Source of the DNA: Telluribacter humicola
GTDB lineage: Bacteria; Bacteroidota; Bacteroidia; Cytophagales; Spirosomataceae
NCBI RefSeq assembly: GCF_017355935.1
Contig: NZ_JAFIQT010000001.1
Coordinates: 1,488,001 to 1,552,000 of the forward strand
Direction: 5' to 3'
Length of the DNA: 64,000 bases
Shown here: positions 52,767 through 61,011 of the stretch, one piece after another
Layout: each line of letters starts with the position of its first letter
Numbering within the stretch: the first letter of the stretch is position 1
Notes under the pieces: generated by a model
Database searches by the model: none
What the model was told of the DNA's origin: nothing
Seen by the model: only the letters and a program-made list of their open reading frames with translations
Program-made: the position numbers and the translations under genes

Positions 52767-55670
52767 TTAGTTCCGTGGGCCTCCCCAATTACCACCCTGG
52801 CTGTCGCGGCCACCCCTTTCGCGACGGGGAGCCGGGGCAGGGGCTTTACCGAAGTTGCGTAGCGTATAGGTAAAGGTAAGCATACCGTACTGGGTCAGTA
52901 CCCGGCTGGTCACGTCTTCCACGTAGGTTTCGGTGACGTTGCGGCTGATGCTGTTGTTCTGCGCCAGTATATCGAACATAGTCAGCTTCAATTCACCACG
53001 GTTGTCTTTCAGGAATTTCTTGCCCAGGCTGGCGTTCCAGAGCGTAAAGTTCTGATTGAAGCCCTGTCCCAGACCCCGGTACGACTGGTTGGTAACGTCT
53101 GTCTGGAACACGAACCCTTTGCCAAAGATCCAGTTGACCCGGGCCGAGCTAACCTGTGTAAAGAAGTTATTGTCAAGCTGGGGCTGGATGCTGTTGCGCA
53201 CAATGTTGTAATTACCATTGAACGATAGCGTAAAGTCCAGTTTGGGGCTGATGTTGCTGCTGAGCACGATACCTTGTGACAGTGCATAGTTGTTCGAAAT
53301 ATTGAGCTGGTTGTTGATCAGGCCCGGGCTACGGTTGTAGTTGACCCCGCTGTTGAGGTTAACATTGACCTTTATAGGCTTGATGGGCGAACCGTAGTTG
53401 ACAAACACCCGCGTATTCCAGGCACCATCCAGGTTGACCGGCGTGGTCAGCTGGGCTCCCCGCTCCAGTTGTAGCCCGTTGGGCAGTACCATCGGCCGGT
53501 CAGCCACAAAGGTCGAGTTGGTGATGCTGTTGGCCGTATAGTTGGCCGAACCAAATACGAAGAAGTTACGCCCCATTTTGGCATCCGACGAGGAGTACCG
53601 GAGATTGACCCGGTGGGTATACTCCTGCTGCAAATTGGGGTTGCCGGCCGTCAGGAACAGCGGATTGTTATTATTGACGACGTTCTGGAGCTGCGTAATG
53701 GACGGCTCGTTGGTAGAGGTACGGTAGAACATCCGCAGGTTTTTGCCCTCACCGGGACGGTACATTACAAAGGCGTTAGGCAACAGGTTGGTAAAGGTCT
53801 GGTCTACCTCGTTAAAGCGCGGGAATAGCTGCTGGCTGAACAATCCGGCATTCTGAAGGTCCAGTCCCACGGCTCCCGTGAACTTCTTCTTATTGGCACG
53901 AAGCGTAACTCCGGCTCGGTGCGTCAGGTACTGGTTGTCAAAGGTATTGGAGAGCAGTGTGTCCAGACGGCTGTAGCCTTCTTCGCTGTTGATGTAGTGG
54001 AAGGTACGGTTGTCAGAGTCGCTGTTACTGAGTGATACGTTATAGCCCAATTGTAGCTGGATCAGCTTGCTCAACGGCTCGGTATAGTTGATGTTGGCTC
54101 CCAGGCGTACGTTACGGGAATCGCTGAACGACTGCTGGTCAATGGTGTCGCCGGGTATACGGCTGGAGTTATAGAACTGGTTAAGGGCGTACAGGCTCCC
54201 CTCCCCATCGCGGTTGTTGAGGTTAGTCGAGATATTCATCGACAGGGTACGTCCGGCTTTGGCAAAGCGATGGCGCCAGAGCAGGTTATTGGTAAAGTTG
54301 AACGCCGCTGTTTCGTTGAGGCGGGTATTGTCGGTCTGGTTGAGCAGGGTACCCAGCGGGGCCAGGGTAGTGACTCCCACACGCTGGGTGCCGGACTCGT
54401 TGTTCTGCCAGTTCAGTCCAGGAGTAAATATGATAGAGTTATTCTTATTGAGTTTGTATTCAAATCGGAAGTTCACCCGGTGATTCATGTTGGTATTCGC
54501 GAAGTTGCTGTTTTCGCGGTAGAACTGGTTGCCGCTGTTCAGGAAGGTCTCGCGGTTGGTGACCTGACTGTTGGCATTAGTAGCCCGGTTAAAGAAATAG
54601 CTTCCCGTTACTTCCAGGTTTTTACCCCAGGTATCGGTATAGTTAAGGCCAAAGGCGTTGGTATTGGTAATTCCACTCTGCTGGCCCACCAGGAAGTTAC
54701 CGGCGCTACCGCCACCTCCCCAGTTACCACCACCACCTCCGCCACCGCGGCCACCACGTCCTCCCCCGCCGTTACCGGAGGTACCCAGTACACCGGCCAG
54801 ATCCTGCGAAGCGAAGTTCTGCTGGTTGATATTATTAGAGAGTCCAATGATGGATATACGCTGGGTCTTATTAAAGATATTGAGGTTACCACCGGCCATG
54901 TAGCGGTCGTCGGTGCCATAGCCGCCAAATAGCTTCCCAAACTGTCCGGCGTTGCGGTCAGAGCGCGTTACGATGTTGATGGTTTTCTGGGCGTTGCCAT
55001 CGTCGAAGCCTGTAAACTGCGACTGGTCACTCTGCCGGTCAAATACCTCTATTTTATCAATGATTTCGGCGGGGAGGTTCTTCAGGGCCAGCGTAGCATC
55101 TTCTCCAAAAAACTGCTTCCCATCCACCATCACCCGCTGGACATTTTCGCCCTGCGCCTGTACCTGTCCGTTCTGTACGGTCATACCCGGCATTTTCTGG
55201 ATGAGCTCTTCGGCCGTAGCGTCGGGATTGGTCTTAAAAGCGGCCGCGTTGAACTGCGTAGTATCCCCTTTCTGCTGCGACTGCTGTACTTGCCCTACTA
55301 CCTGTACTTCTTTGAGGTTAGCGGCTGTTTCGGAGAGGTAGATTGTTCCCAAGTTCAGGTCTTCATCGCGCAACCGGATAGTCTTTACATAGTCCTTATA
55401 GCCCAGGTAGGTGATCTTGAGCCGGTAGCGGCGGTTAGCTAGTCCCCCGATCTCAAAGCGGCCGTTGACATCAGTAGTTACTATTTTGGGAGCCGCGGTC
55501 GAGTCGGTCGGCTGGGTAACCATCACATACGCACCCACCACAGCCGAGTTATCGGTAGTATCAAGTACCGAACCGGTTACCCGGTAGGTGGGGATTTGGG
55601 CCTGGGTAGGTACCAGGGCGGTGAGCAGCAAGCCGAAAATAATAAGTAAGAGTTTAGGAATAGTCTGCAT
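52767..55670 (-). CDS. TonB-dependent-receptor-like outer-membrane beta-barrel protein with Gly-rich tracts
   Basis: 967 residues, Sec signal (IIFGLLLTALVPTQAQ), carboxypeptidase-regulatory-like domain (about 28-115), a plug-like region (about 130-240: EELIQKMPGMTV, IDKIEVFDRQSDQSQ) and a long barrel ending MLTFTYTLRNFG. It belongs to the outer membrane beta-barrel family (OMP_b-brl_3) of TonB-linked proteins, without a SusD partner here. Two oddities: a Gly/Arg-rich stretch (about 295-330) inside the early barrel, and an Arg/Gly-rich tail of about 26 residues after the last strand, both containing GGNWGG. Substrate unknown. Confidence 0.85.
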   Translation of the reverse strand: MQTIPKLLLIIFGLLLTALVPTQAQIPTYRVTGSVLDTTDNSAVVGAYVMVTQPTDSTAAPKIVTTDVNGRFEIGGLANRRYRLKITYLGYKDYVKTIRLRDEDLNLGTIYLSETAANLKEVQVVGQVQQSQQKGDTTQFNAAAFKTNPDATAEELIQKMPGMTVQNGQVQAQGENVQRVMVDGKQFFGEDATLALKNLPAEIIDKIEVFDRQSDQSQFTGFDDGNAQKTINIVTRSDRNAGQFGKLFGGYGTDDRYMAGGNLNIFNKTQRISIIGLSNNINQQNFASQDLAGVLGTSGNGGGGRGGRGGGGGGGNWGGGGSAGNFLVGQQSGITNTNAFGLNYTDTWGKNLEVTGSYFFNRATNANSQVTNRETFLNSGNQFYRENSNFANTNMNHRVNFRFEYKLNKNNSIIFTPGLNWQNNESGTQRVGVTTLAPLGTLLNQTDNTRLNETAAFNFTNNLLWRHRFAKAGRTLSMNISTNLNNRDGEGSLYALNQFYNSSRIPGDTIDQQSFSDSRNVRLGANINYTEPLSKLIQLQLGYNVSLSNSDSDNRTFHYINSEEGYSRLDTLLSNTFDNQYLTHRAGVTLRANKKKFTGAVGLDLQNAGLFSQQLFPRFNEVDQTFTNLLPNAFVMYRPGEGKNLRMFYRTSTNEPSITQLQNVVNNNNPLFLTAGNPNLQQEYTHRVNLRYSSSDAKMGRNFFVFGSANYTANSITNSTFVADRPMVLPNGLQLERGAQLTTPVNLDGAWNTRVFVNYGSPIKPIKVNVNLNSGVNYNRSPGLINNQLNISNNYALSQGIVLSSNISPKLDFTLSFNGNYNIVRNSIQPQLDNNFFTQVSSARVNWIFGKGFVFQTDVTNQSYRGLGQGFNQNFTLWNASLGKKFLKDNRGELKLTMFDILAQNNSISRNVTETYVEDVTSRVLTQYGMLTFTYTLRNFGKAPAPAPRRERGGRDSQGGNWGGPRN

Positions 55671-55900
55671 AAGTAGGTTTAGTTGCTTGAAGGTTAGAGG
55701 CCTACTCTTCTATTAAGTTTAACTCTTTTGAGGGGCAATGGTAGCCCTAATCTACCAGTCCGTGCTAATGACCGACGAATAGGGAGATTTAACCGACCGT
55801 TATTCAAAAAATATATAGTACTAAGCCTGATTACCCTGCGCCTGGTTGCGTCTGATAAGGGAAGATTCTTATAATTACGGTCAGAACTAATACATCTACC

Positions 55901-56344
55901 ATGAAAGCTTTCTTTGAAAATCTCTTCCAGTATACCGACCATTTTAACACCGTACTAATCCAGCGTTTGCTGACAGAGCAGGAGGCGGATCTGAGTAAGT
56001 CGCACCGGCTGCTGAGCCACTGCCTGAACGCCCATCATATCTGGAACAAACGTATCCTGGGAGAGCAACCGGAGGTGGGGGTGTGGCAACTCATACCCCT
56101 GACTGAGATGTTGGATCGTAATGAAGAAAACTATCAGCATACGCAACGTATACTGGAAGAGCTGGACCTGGATACCTCTGTTTCATACACCAACAGCAAG
56201 GGCGATGCTTTTCACAATACCGTGCAGGATATTCTGTTCCAGGTCGTCAACCACTCCAGCTACCATCGCGCCCAGATAGCAACAGACTTCAGGGAGCATG
56301 GCGTAGAACCCGTTGCCACTGATTACATATTGTACAAAAGGTAG
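55901..56344 (+). CDS. DinB-family four-helix protein
   Basis: 147 residues of the DinB/YfiT fold. Metal ligands look like His40/His45-46 (LLSHCLNAHHIWNK) and His118/His122 (VNHSSYHRAQIAT). DinB relatives include damage-inducible proteins and thiol transferases that use bacillithiol or mycothiol; given bshA elsewhere in the window, a bacillithiol-dependent transferase is possible (inference). Followed in the same direction by a metallopeptidase gene, 84 bases away. Confidence 0.85.
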   Translation: MKAFFENLFQYTDHFNTVLIQRLLTEQEADLSKSHRLLSHCLNAHHIWNKRILGEQPEVGVWQLIPLTEMLDRNEENYQHTQRILEELDLDTSVSYTNSKGDAFHNTVQDILFQVVNHSSYHRAQIATDFREHGVEPVATDYILYKR

Positions 56345-56428
56345 TGAACCGGTAAGGCTGAGGCTTTCTGGTTTGGTTTTTTTACGAGGTAGGGTACATT
56401 CAGGAAGTGCAATGAAATTGATTTTATT

Positions 56429-57079
56429 ATGAGTTCGATATCCATAGATAGTACCACTCCCCATTCCAGTACCCCTAATGAACAGGATGAGAGCGCCCTG
56501 GCTAAATACGAAAAAAATAAATTAATTCCGGACAGCCTCCGAAAGGTAATTCTGCAGTCGCTCTCTTACTACCCGGAGCTGCTGGATACCGAAATCGACT
56601 TTGTGTTTAGTAACAGTATTCATAATTCGGTCATGCTGGCGCAGCCCAAGCTAAGTACCATGTTCAGGCCTAAGTCCCAAAGGGGGTACATTATCATAAT
56701 GAATCGAAGGTTCAGGCTGGGAGGGGAGCGGCTCAAGCTGGAATCCCTGCATGAGGATGTCCTGATCGGGTGGATCGGCCATGAACTGGGGCATGTAATG
56801 GACTACCTGCACCGCAGTACTTTAGAGATGATGAAGTTTGGGATTGGATACACCACCTCCAAGAAATACATCAAAAGAGCCGAGCGCGCTGCTGACACCT
56901 ACGCCGTACAGCACGGACTAGCCAGTAAGATTATCGCCACCAAGAACTTCATTCTGGATCACGCCCGGATATCGAAGCGGTATAAAGCAAAAATCCGGCG
57001 ACTATACCTGTCGCCGGATGATATTATAGAGCTGGTGCAGGAAGCCGAAGCGACCCGGGAAGAATCAGGAGGCCTGTAG
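56429..57079 (+). CDS. Cytoplasmic HEXXH metallopeptidase-like protein
   Basis: 216 residues with the zinc-site His118-Glu119-x-x-His122 (IGHELGHVMDY) and a downstream RAERAADTYAVQHG, which looks like the third-ligand Glu region of M48-type peptidases. No signal peptide or membrane helix, so probably soluble. Its 3' end overlaps the convergent GH3-family gene by 15 bases. Family level is uncertain (M48-related or SprT-like). Confidence 0.65.
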   Translation: MSSISIDSTTPHSSTPNEQDESALAKYEKNKLIPDSLRKVILQSLSYYPELLDTEIDFVFSNSIHNSVMLAQPKLSTMFRPKSQRGYIIIMNRRFRLGGERLKLESLHEDVLIGWIGHELGHVMDYLHRSTLEMMKFGIGYTTSKKYIKRAERAADTYAVQHGLASKIIATKNFILDHARISKRYKAKIRRLYLSPDDIIELVQEAEATREESGGL

Positions 57080-58597
57080 TTTGCTCTTCACAAATTCTTC
57101 CCATTCCAGGAATTGCTCTTCTTTCATAACCCGTGGTATTTTTACCTGTCCACCCTTCTTTTTGGTGGCTTCGCTCCAGTCGTAGAATATGTCCGATGGA
57201 ATCATCGTCACTTCTACGGCCTTAAGGGCTTTACTTCGGGCTACCTTATAGTTCTTGTTGTTTTCCTGTAAGTTTTCGTCCAGAGCCACTGACATTTCTT
57301 TATTGTCGGCGCAGGAGTCACAGCCCAGGTACCAGTGGTGGATATATTCACCGTCCTCCCGCTTGACCGCTGCTACAATGAATTCCTTAATATCCAGGTT
57401 GTACTTTTCGTTCAGATGAAGAATAGCCTTCTCCATCTGGTGTACCGATAGCTGCGAACCTACCACATTCAGGAAGAACTTGGTACGGCCGGTAATCTCT
57501 ATCTCACAGCGGGCCTTATCCGTAAATTGTACCGTATCTCCGATCATATACCGCCACGCTCCCGTTACGGTAGATATGAGCAGTACGTAGTTTCTGTTTT
57601 CTTCTACTTCATCGATGGTATGTACCTCGGCATCGGGGCGAACTGTACCATCCTCCTGCATATTTTTTTCCTCAAAAGGGACAAATTCAAAGTAGATACC
57701 ATTTTCCAGGGAAAGTTTCATGGATTTGGTATCAGGGCGGCTCTGATACGCCAGGAAGCCTTCCGACGCCAGGTACGTATCGATATAGATCAGCGGGTGT
57801 GCCAGTAGCTTCTCCAGGCTTTTCTTGTAGGGTTCCAGGGCGACGCCGCCGGAAGTATACACCATCAGGTTAGGCCAGATATCATGGATTGTATTGACCC
57901 CGTGGTACTCGATCACCCGCTTCAGCATCAGTTCGATCCAGGCCGGTATACCCGACAAGCTGCCAATATCCCAGTCGCGGGCCTTTTCGGCGATGCGCTG
58001 GATACGTTCATCCCAGTCGTCAATACCTGAGATCTCCTTGCCTGGCTTGTAGTAGATATCAAACCAGAAAGGGATAGTACTGGCGCTGATGCCACTGATC
58101 TCGCCTTCCAGGTGGCCATCCTTCTCTTTCAGATGGGTACTGGAGCCCAGCATCATGATCTGCTTTTCAAAAAACTCCGGGGGCAGGTCAAATTCCGACA
58201 GGCTCAGGATCTGCTGGATGGCCGTACTACGTAAAGCGGCTAGCAGATCATCGGTGACGGGTATATGCTTGCTGTTGCTGGTTGTACCCGAGCTCAGGGC
58301 AAAGTAGCTGGGTTTACCGGGCCAGGTTACGTCTTCCTCCCCTTCCAGTGTACGATGCCACCACTCACGGGCCATTTTGTCGTAGTCATGGGGGGGGACC
58401 CGGCGGGTAAATTCCTGCTGAATATTATCGCTGGCAAGTATTTCTTCAAAGTTATAGTGTTGGCCAAAGGCCGTATCCTTTGCTTTTTTCAGGATGTTTT
58501 TCAGCACATTCAACTGCGCATCGTGGGGAGACACTTCATCGGATAAGGTATCCGTAAGTTCAATCGCTTTTTTGATAATATTCCCAATGATCGGCAT
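57065..58597 (-). CDS. GH3-family acyl-adenylating enzyme
   Basis: 510 residues similar to the GH3 (auxin-responsive promoter) family: FTRRVPPHDYDKMA, the nucleotide loop ALSSGTTSNSKHIPVT, LMVYTSGGVALEPY and a late MIGDTVQFTDKARCEIEITGRTKFF, given here in pieces. Plant GH3 proteins adenylate a carboxylic acid and link it to an amino acid; the bacterial role is unclear. Soluble. Convergent 3' overlap of 15 bases with the metallopeptidase gene. Confidence 0.85.
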   Translation of the reverse strand: MPIIGNIIKKAIELTDTLSDEVSPHDAQLNVLKNILKKAKDTAFGQHYNFEEILASDNIQQEFTRRVPPHDYDKMAREWWHRTLEGEEDVTWPGKPSYFALSSGTTSNSKHIPVTDDLLAALRSTAIQQILSLSEFDLPPEFFEKQIMMLGSSTHLKEKDGHLEGEISGISASTIPFWFDIYYKPGKEISGIDDWDERIQRIAEKARDWDIGSLSGIPAWIELMLKRVIEYHGVNTIHDIWPNLMVYTSGGVALEPYKKSLEKLLAHPLIYIDTYLASEGFLAYQSRPDTKSMKLSLENGIYFEFVPFEEKNMQEDGTVRPDAEVHTIDEVEENRNYVLLISTVTGAWRYMIGDTVQFTDKARCEIEITGRTKFFLNVVGSQLSVHQMEKAILHLNEKYNLDIKEFIVAAVKREDGEYIHHWYLGCDSCADNKEMSVALDENLQENNKNYKVARSKALKAVEVTMIPSDIFYDWSEATKKKGGQVKIPRVMKEEQFLEWEEFVKSKLQAS

Positions 58598-58664
58598 GGA
58601 ATTCTAATAGGTTAAAGTACAGTAGCATGCGATAAAAAAAGTATGCCTTATCCAGTAACTGGTA

Positions 58665-59942
58665 TTAGATGTGGTGATCGGTGATTGAGTCGTGGGCAGG
58701 CTTTTCCTGGGGTTCGGGCTGGGGCTCACCGGTATGGTTGTGGTAGAACTTTGCAAAGATGTAGCCCGTAAACCCATGTACGATTGTAGAGCCAAATACC
58801 ACCAGACTGGTCAGGACCCATACGGTATGCAGGCTTATATCCTCTAACGTATGTACTGCGTAAAACATGGCTGCCACGCCAACGGGCCCGAACCAGCCAA
58901 TAAAGGCCAGGTCAGCGGTAGTTAGTTTGTTTTTAAGTAAGGGTTTGAGAGCCAGCACTACCGGCAAACGTCTGAAGAGCAGAATAGCAACTACCAGTGC
59001 AATGGCTTTCCAGCCCAGATCAAACCAGTCATGCCAGGGTAGTATAAGGCCGAACAGGATAAATATCGGTACCGTAAAAATGCGCTCCATGGCCTCCTGT
59101 ACTTCTTCCTGCTCGATATCCTCATCTGTATCCAGTATATGGTTGGCTATATATCCGGCGGCAAAAACGCCTACTATGCCATTACAATGGACTAGCTCAA
59201 GTCCACCAAGTACAAAAAAGCCCAGTGCCAGCGAAAACGCCAGTAACGAAGTCTCGGCCATCCAGCCGGCTGCCTTCGCTTTTACGAGAGCTTTGGATGC
59301 TATGTAGCCTATCACTAGTCCCAGAACTACCCCTCCACCGGTTTCCCAAAGGATGGTTTTCAGGAACCAGTCGCTCCAGGTACTGCCCGTACGCTGAATC
59401 AGTAGCAAGGGCAGCAGTACCAACGAGTAGGCCATCCCATCATTGGCACCTGACTCAAACGAAATAGCGTGTCTGATACGCTCGGGAAGCAACTTCCGGG
59501 CAGTTTCGCCTGATACAATAGAGGAAGCAGTGACCGGATCAGTGGGAGTAATGATGGCTCCAATAAGAAAACAAAGCAGCCAGTCAAGCCCAAACAGGAG
59601 GTGTATGATTACGGTTGAAATGGCGCACATCCCCAGCATTCCCAGTAGTACCAGGATGGATTGCAGGGATAGGTTGGCCTTGAGATATCCCTTGGGGACC
59701 CGAAAGGCCGTCGCCATCAGTGCCATACTGATTGTAAGCTGACTGGTCACCAACAGGATCTTTTCGAACGATCCCCACTTTGCTACATCAATTACCTGTA
59801 ATACGTGCGGACCAAGTACTATACCCGCAGCCATGGCAATCATGGGTTCGCTGATAACCGAGCGTTTTAGCTTATTGAAGACCAGTCCGAGTATTAAAAG
59901 TAGAAAGCTGAAACAGGTAAGGGCAATGGCAAAATCCTTCAT
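58665..59942 (-). CDS. CPA1-type cation/proton antiporter
   Basis: 425 residues from 59942 (MKDFAIALTC); an upstream ATG at 59984 adds 14 residues. About twelve membrane helices and the CPA1 ion-site signature FESGANDGMAYSLV (Asn-Asp pair). Earlier ITPTDPVTASSIV is also typical. Exchanges Na+ or K+ for H+ across the inner membrane. A short His/acid-rich tail (HNHTGEPQPEPQEKP) is cytoplasmic. Confidence 0.9.
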   Translation of the reverse strand: MKDFAIALTCFSFLLLILGLVFNKLKRSVISEPMIAMAAGIVLGPHVLQVIDVAKWGSFEKILLVTSQLTISMALMATAFRVPKGYLKANLSLQSILVLLGMLGMCAISTVIIHLLFGLDWLLCFLIGAIITPTDPVTASSIVSGETARKLLPERIRHAISFESGANDGMAYSLVLLPLLLIQRTGSTWSDWFLKTILWETGGGVVLGLVIGYIASKALVKAKAAGWMAETSLLAFSLALGFFVLGGLELVHCNGIVGVFAAGYIANHILDTDEDIEQEEVQEAMERIFTVPIFILFGLILPWHDWFDLGWKAIALVVAILLFRRLPVVLALKPLLKNKLTTADLAFIGWFGPVGVAAMFYAVHTLEDISLHTVWVLTSLVVFGSTIVHGFTGYIFAKFYHNHTGEPQPEPQEKPAHDSITDHHI

Positions 59943-60124
59943 AGGTAGTGTAGGATAGTAGGTTATAGTCAGGTCCATTAGCATTATGAGCCCGTAATCC
60001 TGATTACGGAAGACCAGGAATCAGAAGGAGTATACGTAGAGTATCAGGAGCCAAAAAACTGTGCTGCGTGTGCAGCAGGAACTCCATAAAGGTGGGGCAA
60101 TTATAGGAGAGAAGCATATAACAA

Positions 60125-60151
60125 CAAAACCCGGCTGCGGGCCGGGTTTTG
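60125..60151 (-). terminator. Terminator of the YcxB-like gene
   Basis: 11-base arms (60125-60135, 60141-60151; CAAAACCCGGC/GCCGGGTTTTG), 25 bases past the stop. Confidence 0.8.
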
Positions 60152-60175
60152 CTGACGAAAGACGTAAAAGGGAGA

Positions 60176-60733
60176 CTACTGCTGGTCTTTCAGAAAGTTT
60201 TTCTGTTTCAGGATACGCTCCATTACTTTCAGGTCGTGCTCTGAGGTGAAAATGCTGTAGGGTAGGTAGATAAACTGACCACGTGAGATGACCATCACAA
60301 AGGCATCCTTATCTCTATATACTTCCTGGATCTGATCCCACTTCATCACGCCACCTTCCTTCTGATTGATCTTCATCAGGATCTGACGGTTGTCAATCTC
60401 ATACTGGTACTTCTCAAACAAGGGTTTGTACTGCTCCAGCTGCGTAATACCCGTAAACTGGATCACCCAGAACAACAGGTACAGTATCACCCCCACAAAA
60501 ATGGTCACGTAGATCCAGATATTAGGGTATACACCAGTAATACCCAGGATAGCATTCACCAGGATCAAAGCCAGCGGGACAAATATCCATTTCCACTGGG
60601 TTTTGATGAAGTGGCGCATCGCCAGGCTAATGTACTTTTTGTTGTCAAGTGCGTATTTCTTGGTTTTGACAGCTGCCGGATTGGACGGCATCTGGTACAT
60701 AGGTTGATGTTTATTTACCGGTACTTTGGCCAT
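60176..60733 (-). CDS. YcxB-like membrane protein
   Basis: 185 residues: a polar N-terminus with a Lys/Tyr stretch, two membrane helices (about 52-70 and 74-95) and a C-terminal YcxB-like domain (GGVMKWDQIQEVYRDKDAFVM, QFIYLPYSIF). YcxB-type proteins are uncharacterised; a PH-like lipid or envelope sensing role has been proposed. Promoter box TAACTTTG at 60846-60839 gives a leader of about 100 nt. Confidence 0.7.
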   Translation of the reverse strand: MAKVPVNKHQPMYQMPSNPAAVKTKKYALDNKKYISLAMRHFIKTQWKWIFVPLALILVNAILGITGVYPNIWIYVTIFVGVILYLLFWVIQFTGITQLEQYKPLFEKYQYEIDNRQILMKINQKEGGVMKWDQIQEVYRDKDAFVMVISRGQFIYLPYSIFTSEHDLKVMERILKQKNFLKDQQ

Positions 60734-60838
60734 AATCTTTGTTATAATAAATTGTAAATGGTATCGCTCTCTCCTTACTTTTCACAGTAAGCTATATCAC
60801 TCAGGGATAGTTCCTGATTCTTCAGTACAAAATGACTG

Positions 60839-60846
60839 CAAAGTTA
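60839..60846 (-). promoter_or_regulatory. -7 box TAACTTTG for the YcxB-like gene
   Basis: Exact TAnnTTTG on the minus strand, identical to the box before the EamA gene. Confidence 0.5.
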
Positions 60847-61011
60847 GGAAAAAGCCGCCGACTTAGCCGAAACACTCTTGAAATAAAAGTGGTTTAGGTA
60901 TTTTGGCGTACTTTGTGTCTTTGAAATATCGTTAGTACTCGTAACCTGAAAGATTTTCGAAACTGACACTCCCAATTCCTTCAGGGTTCGCATATAAACC
61001 TAAGCATCCGA

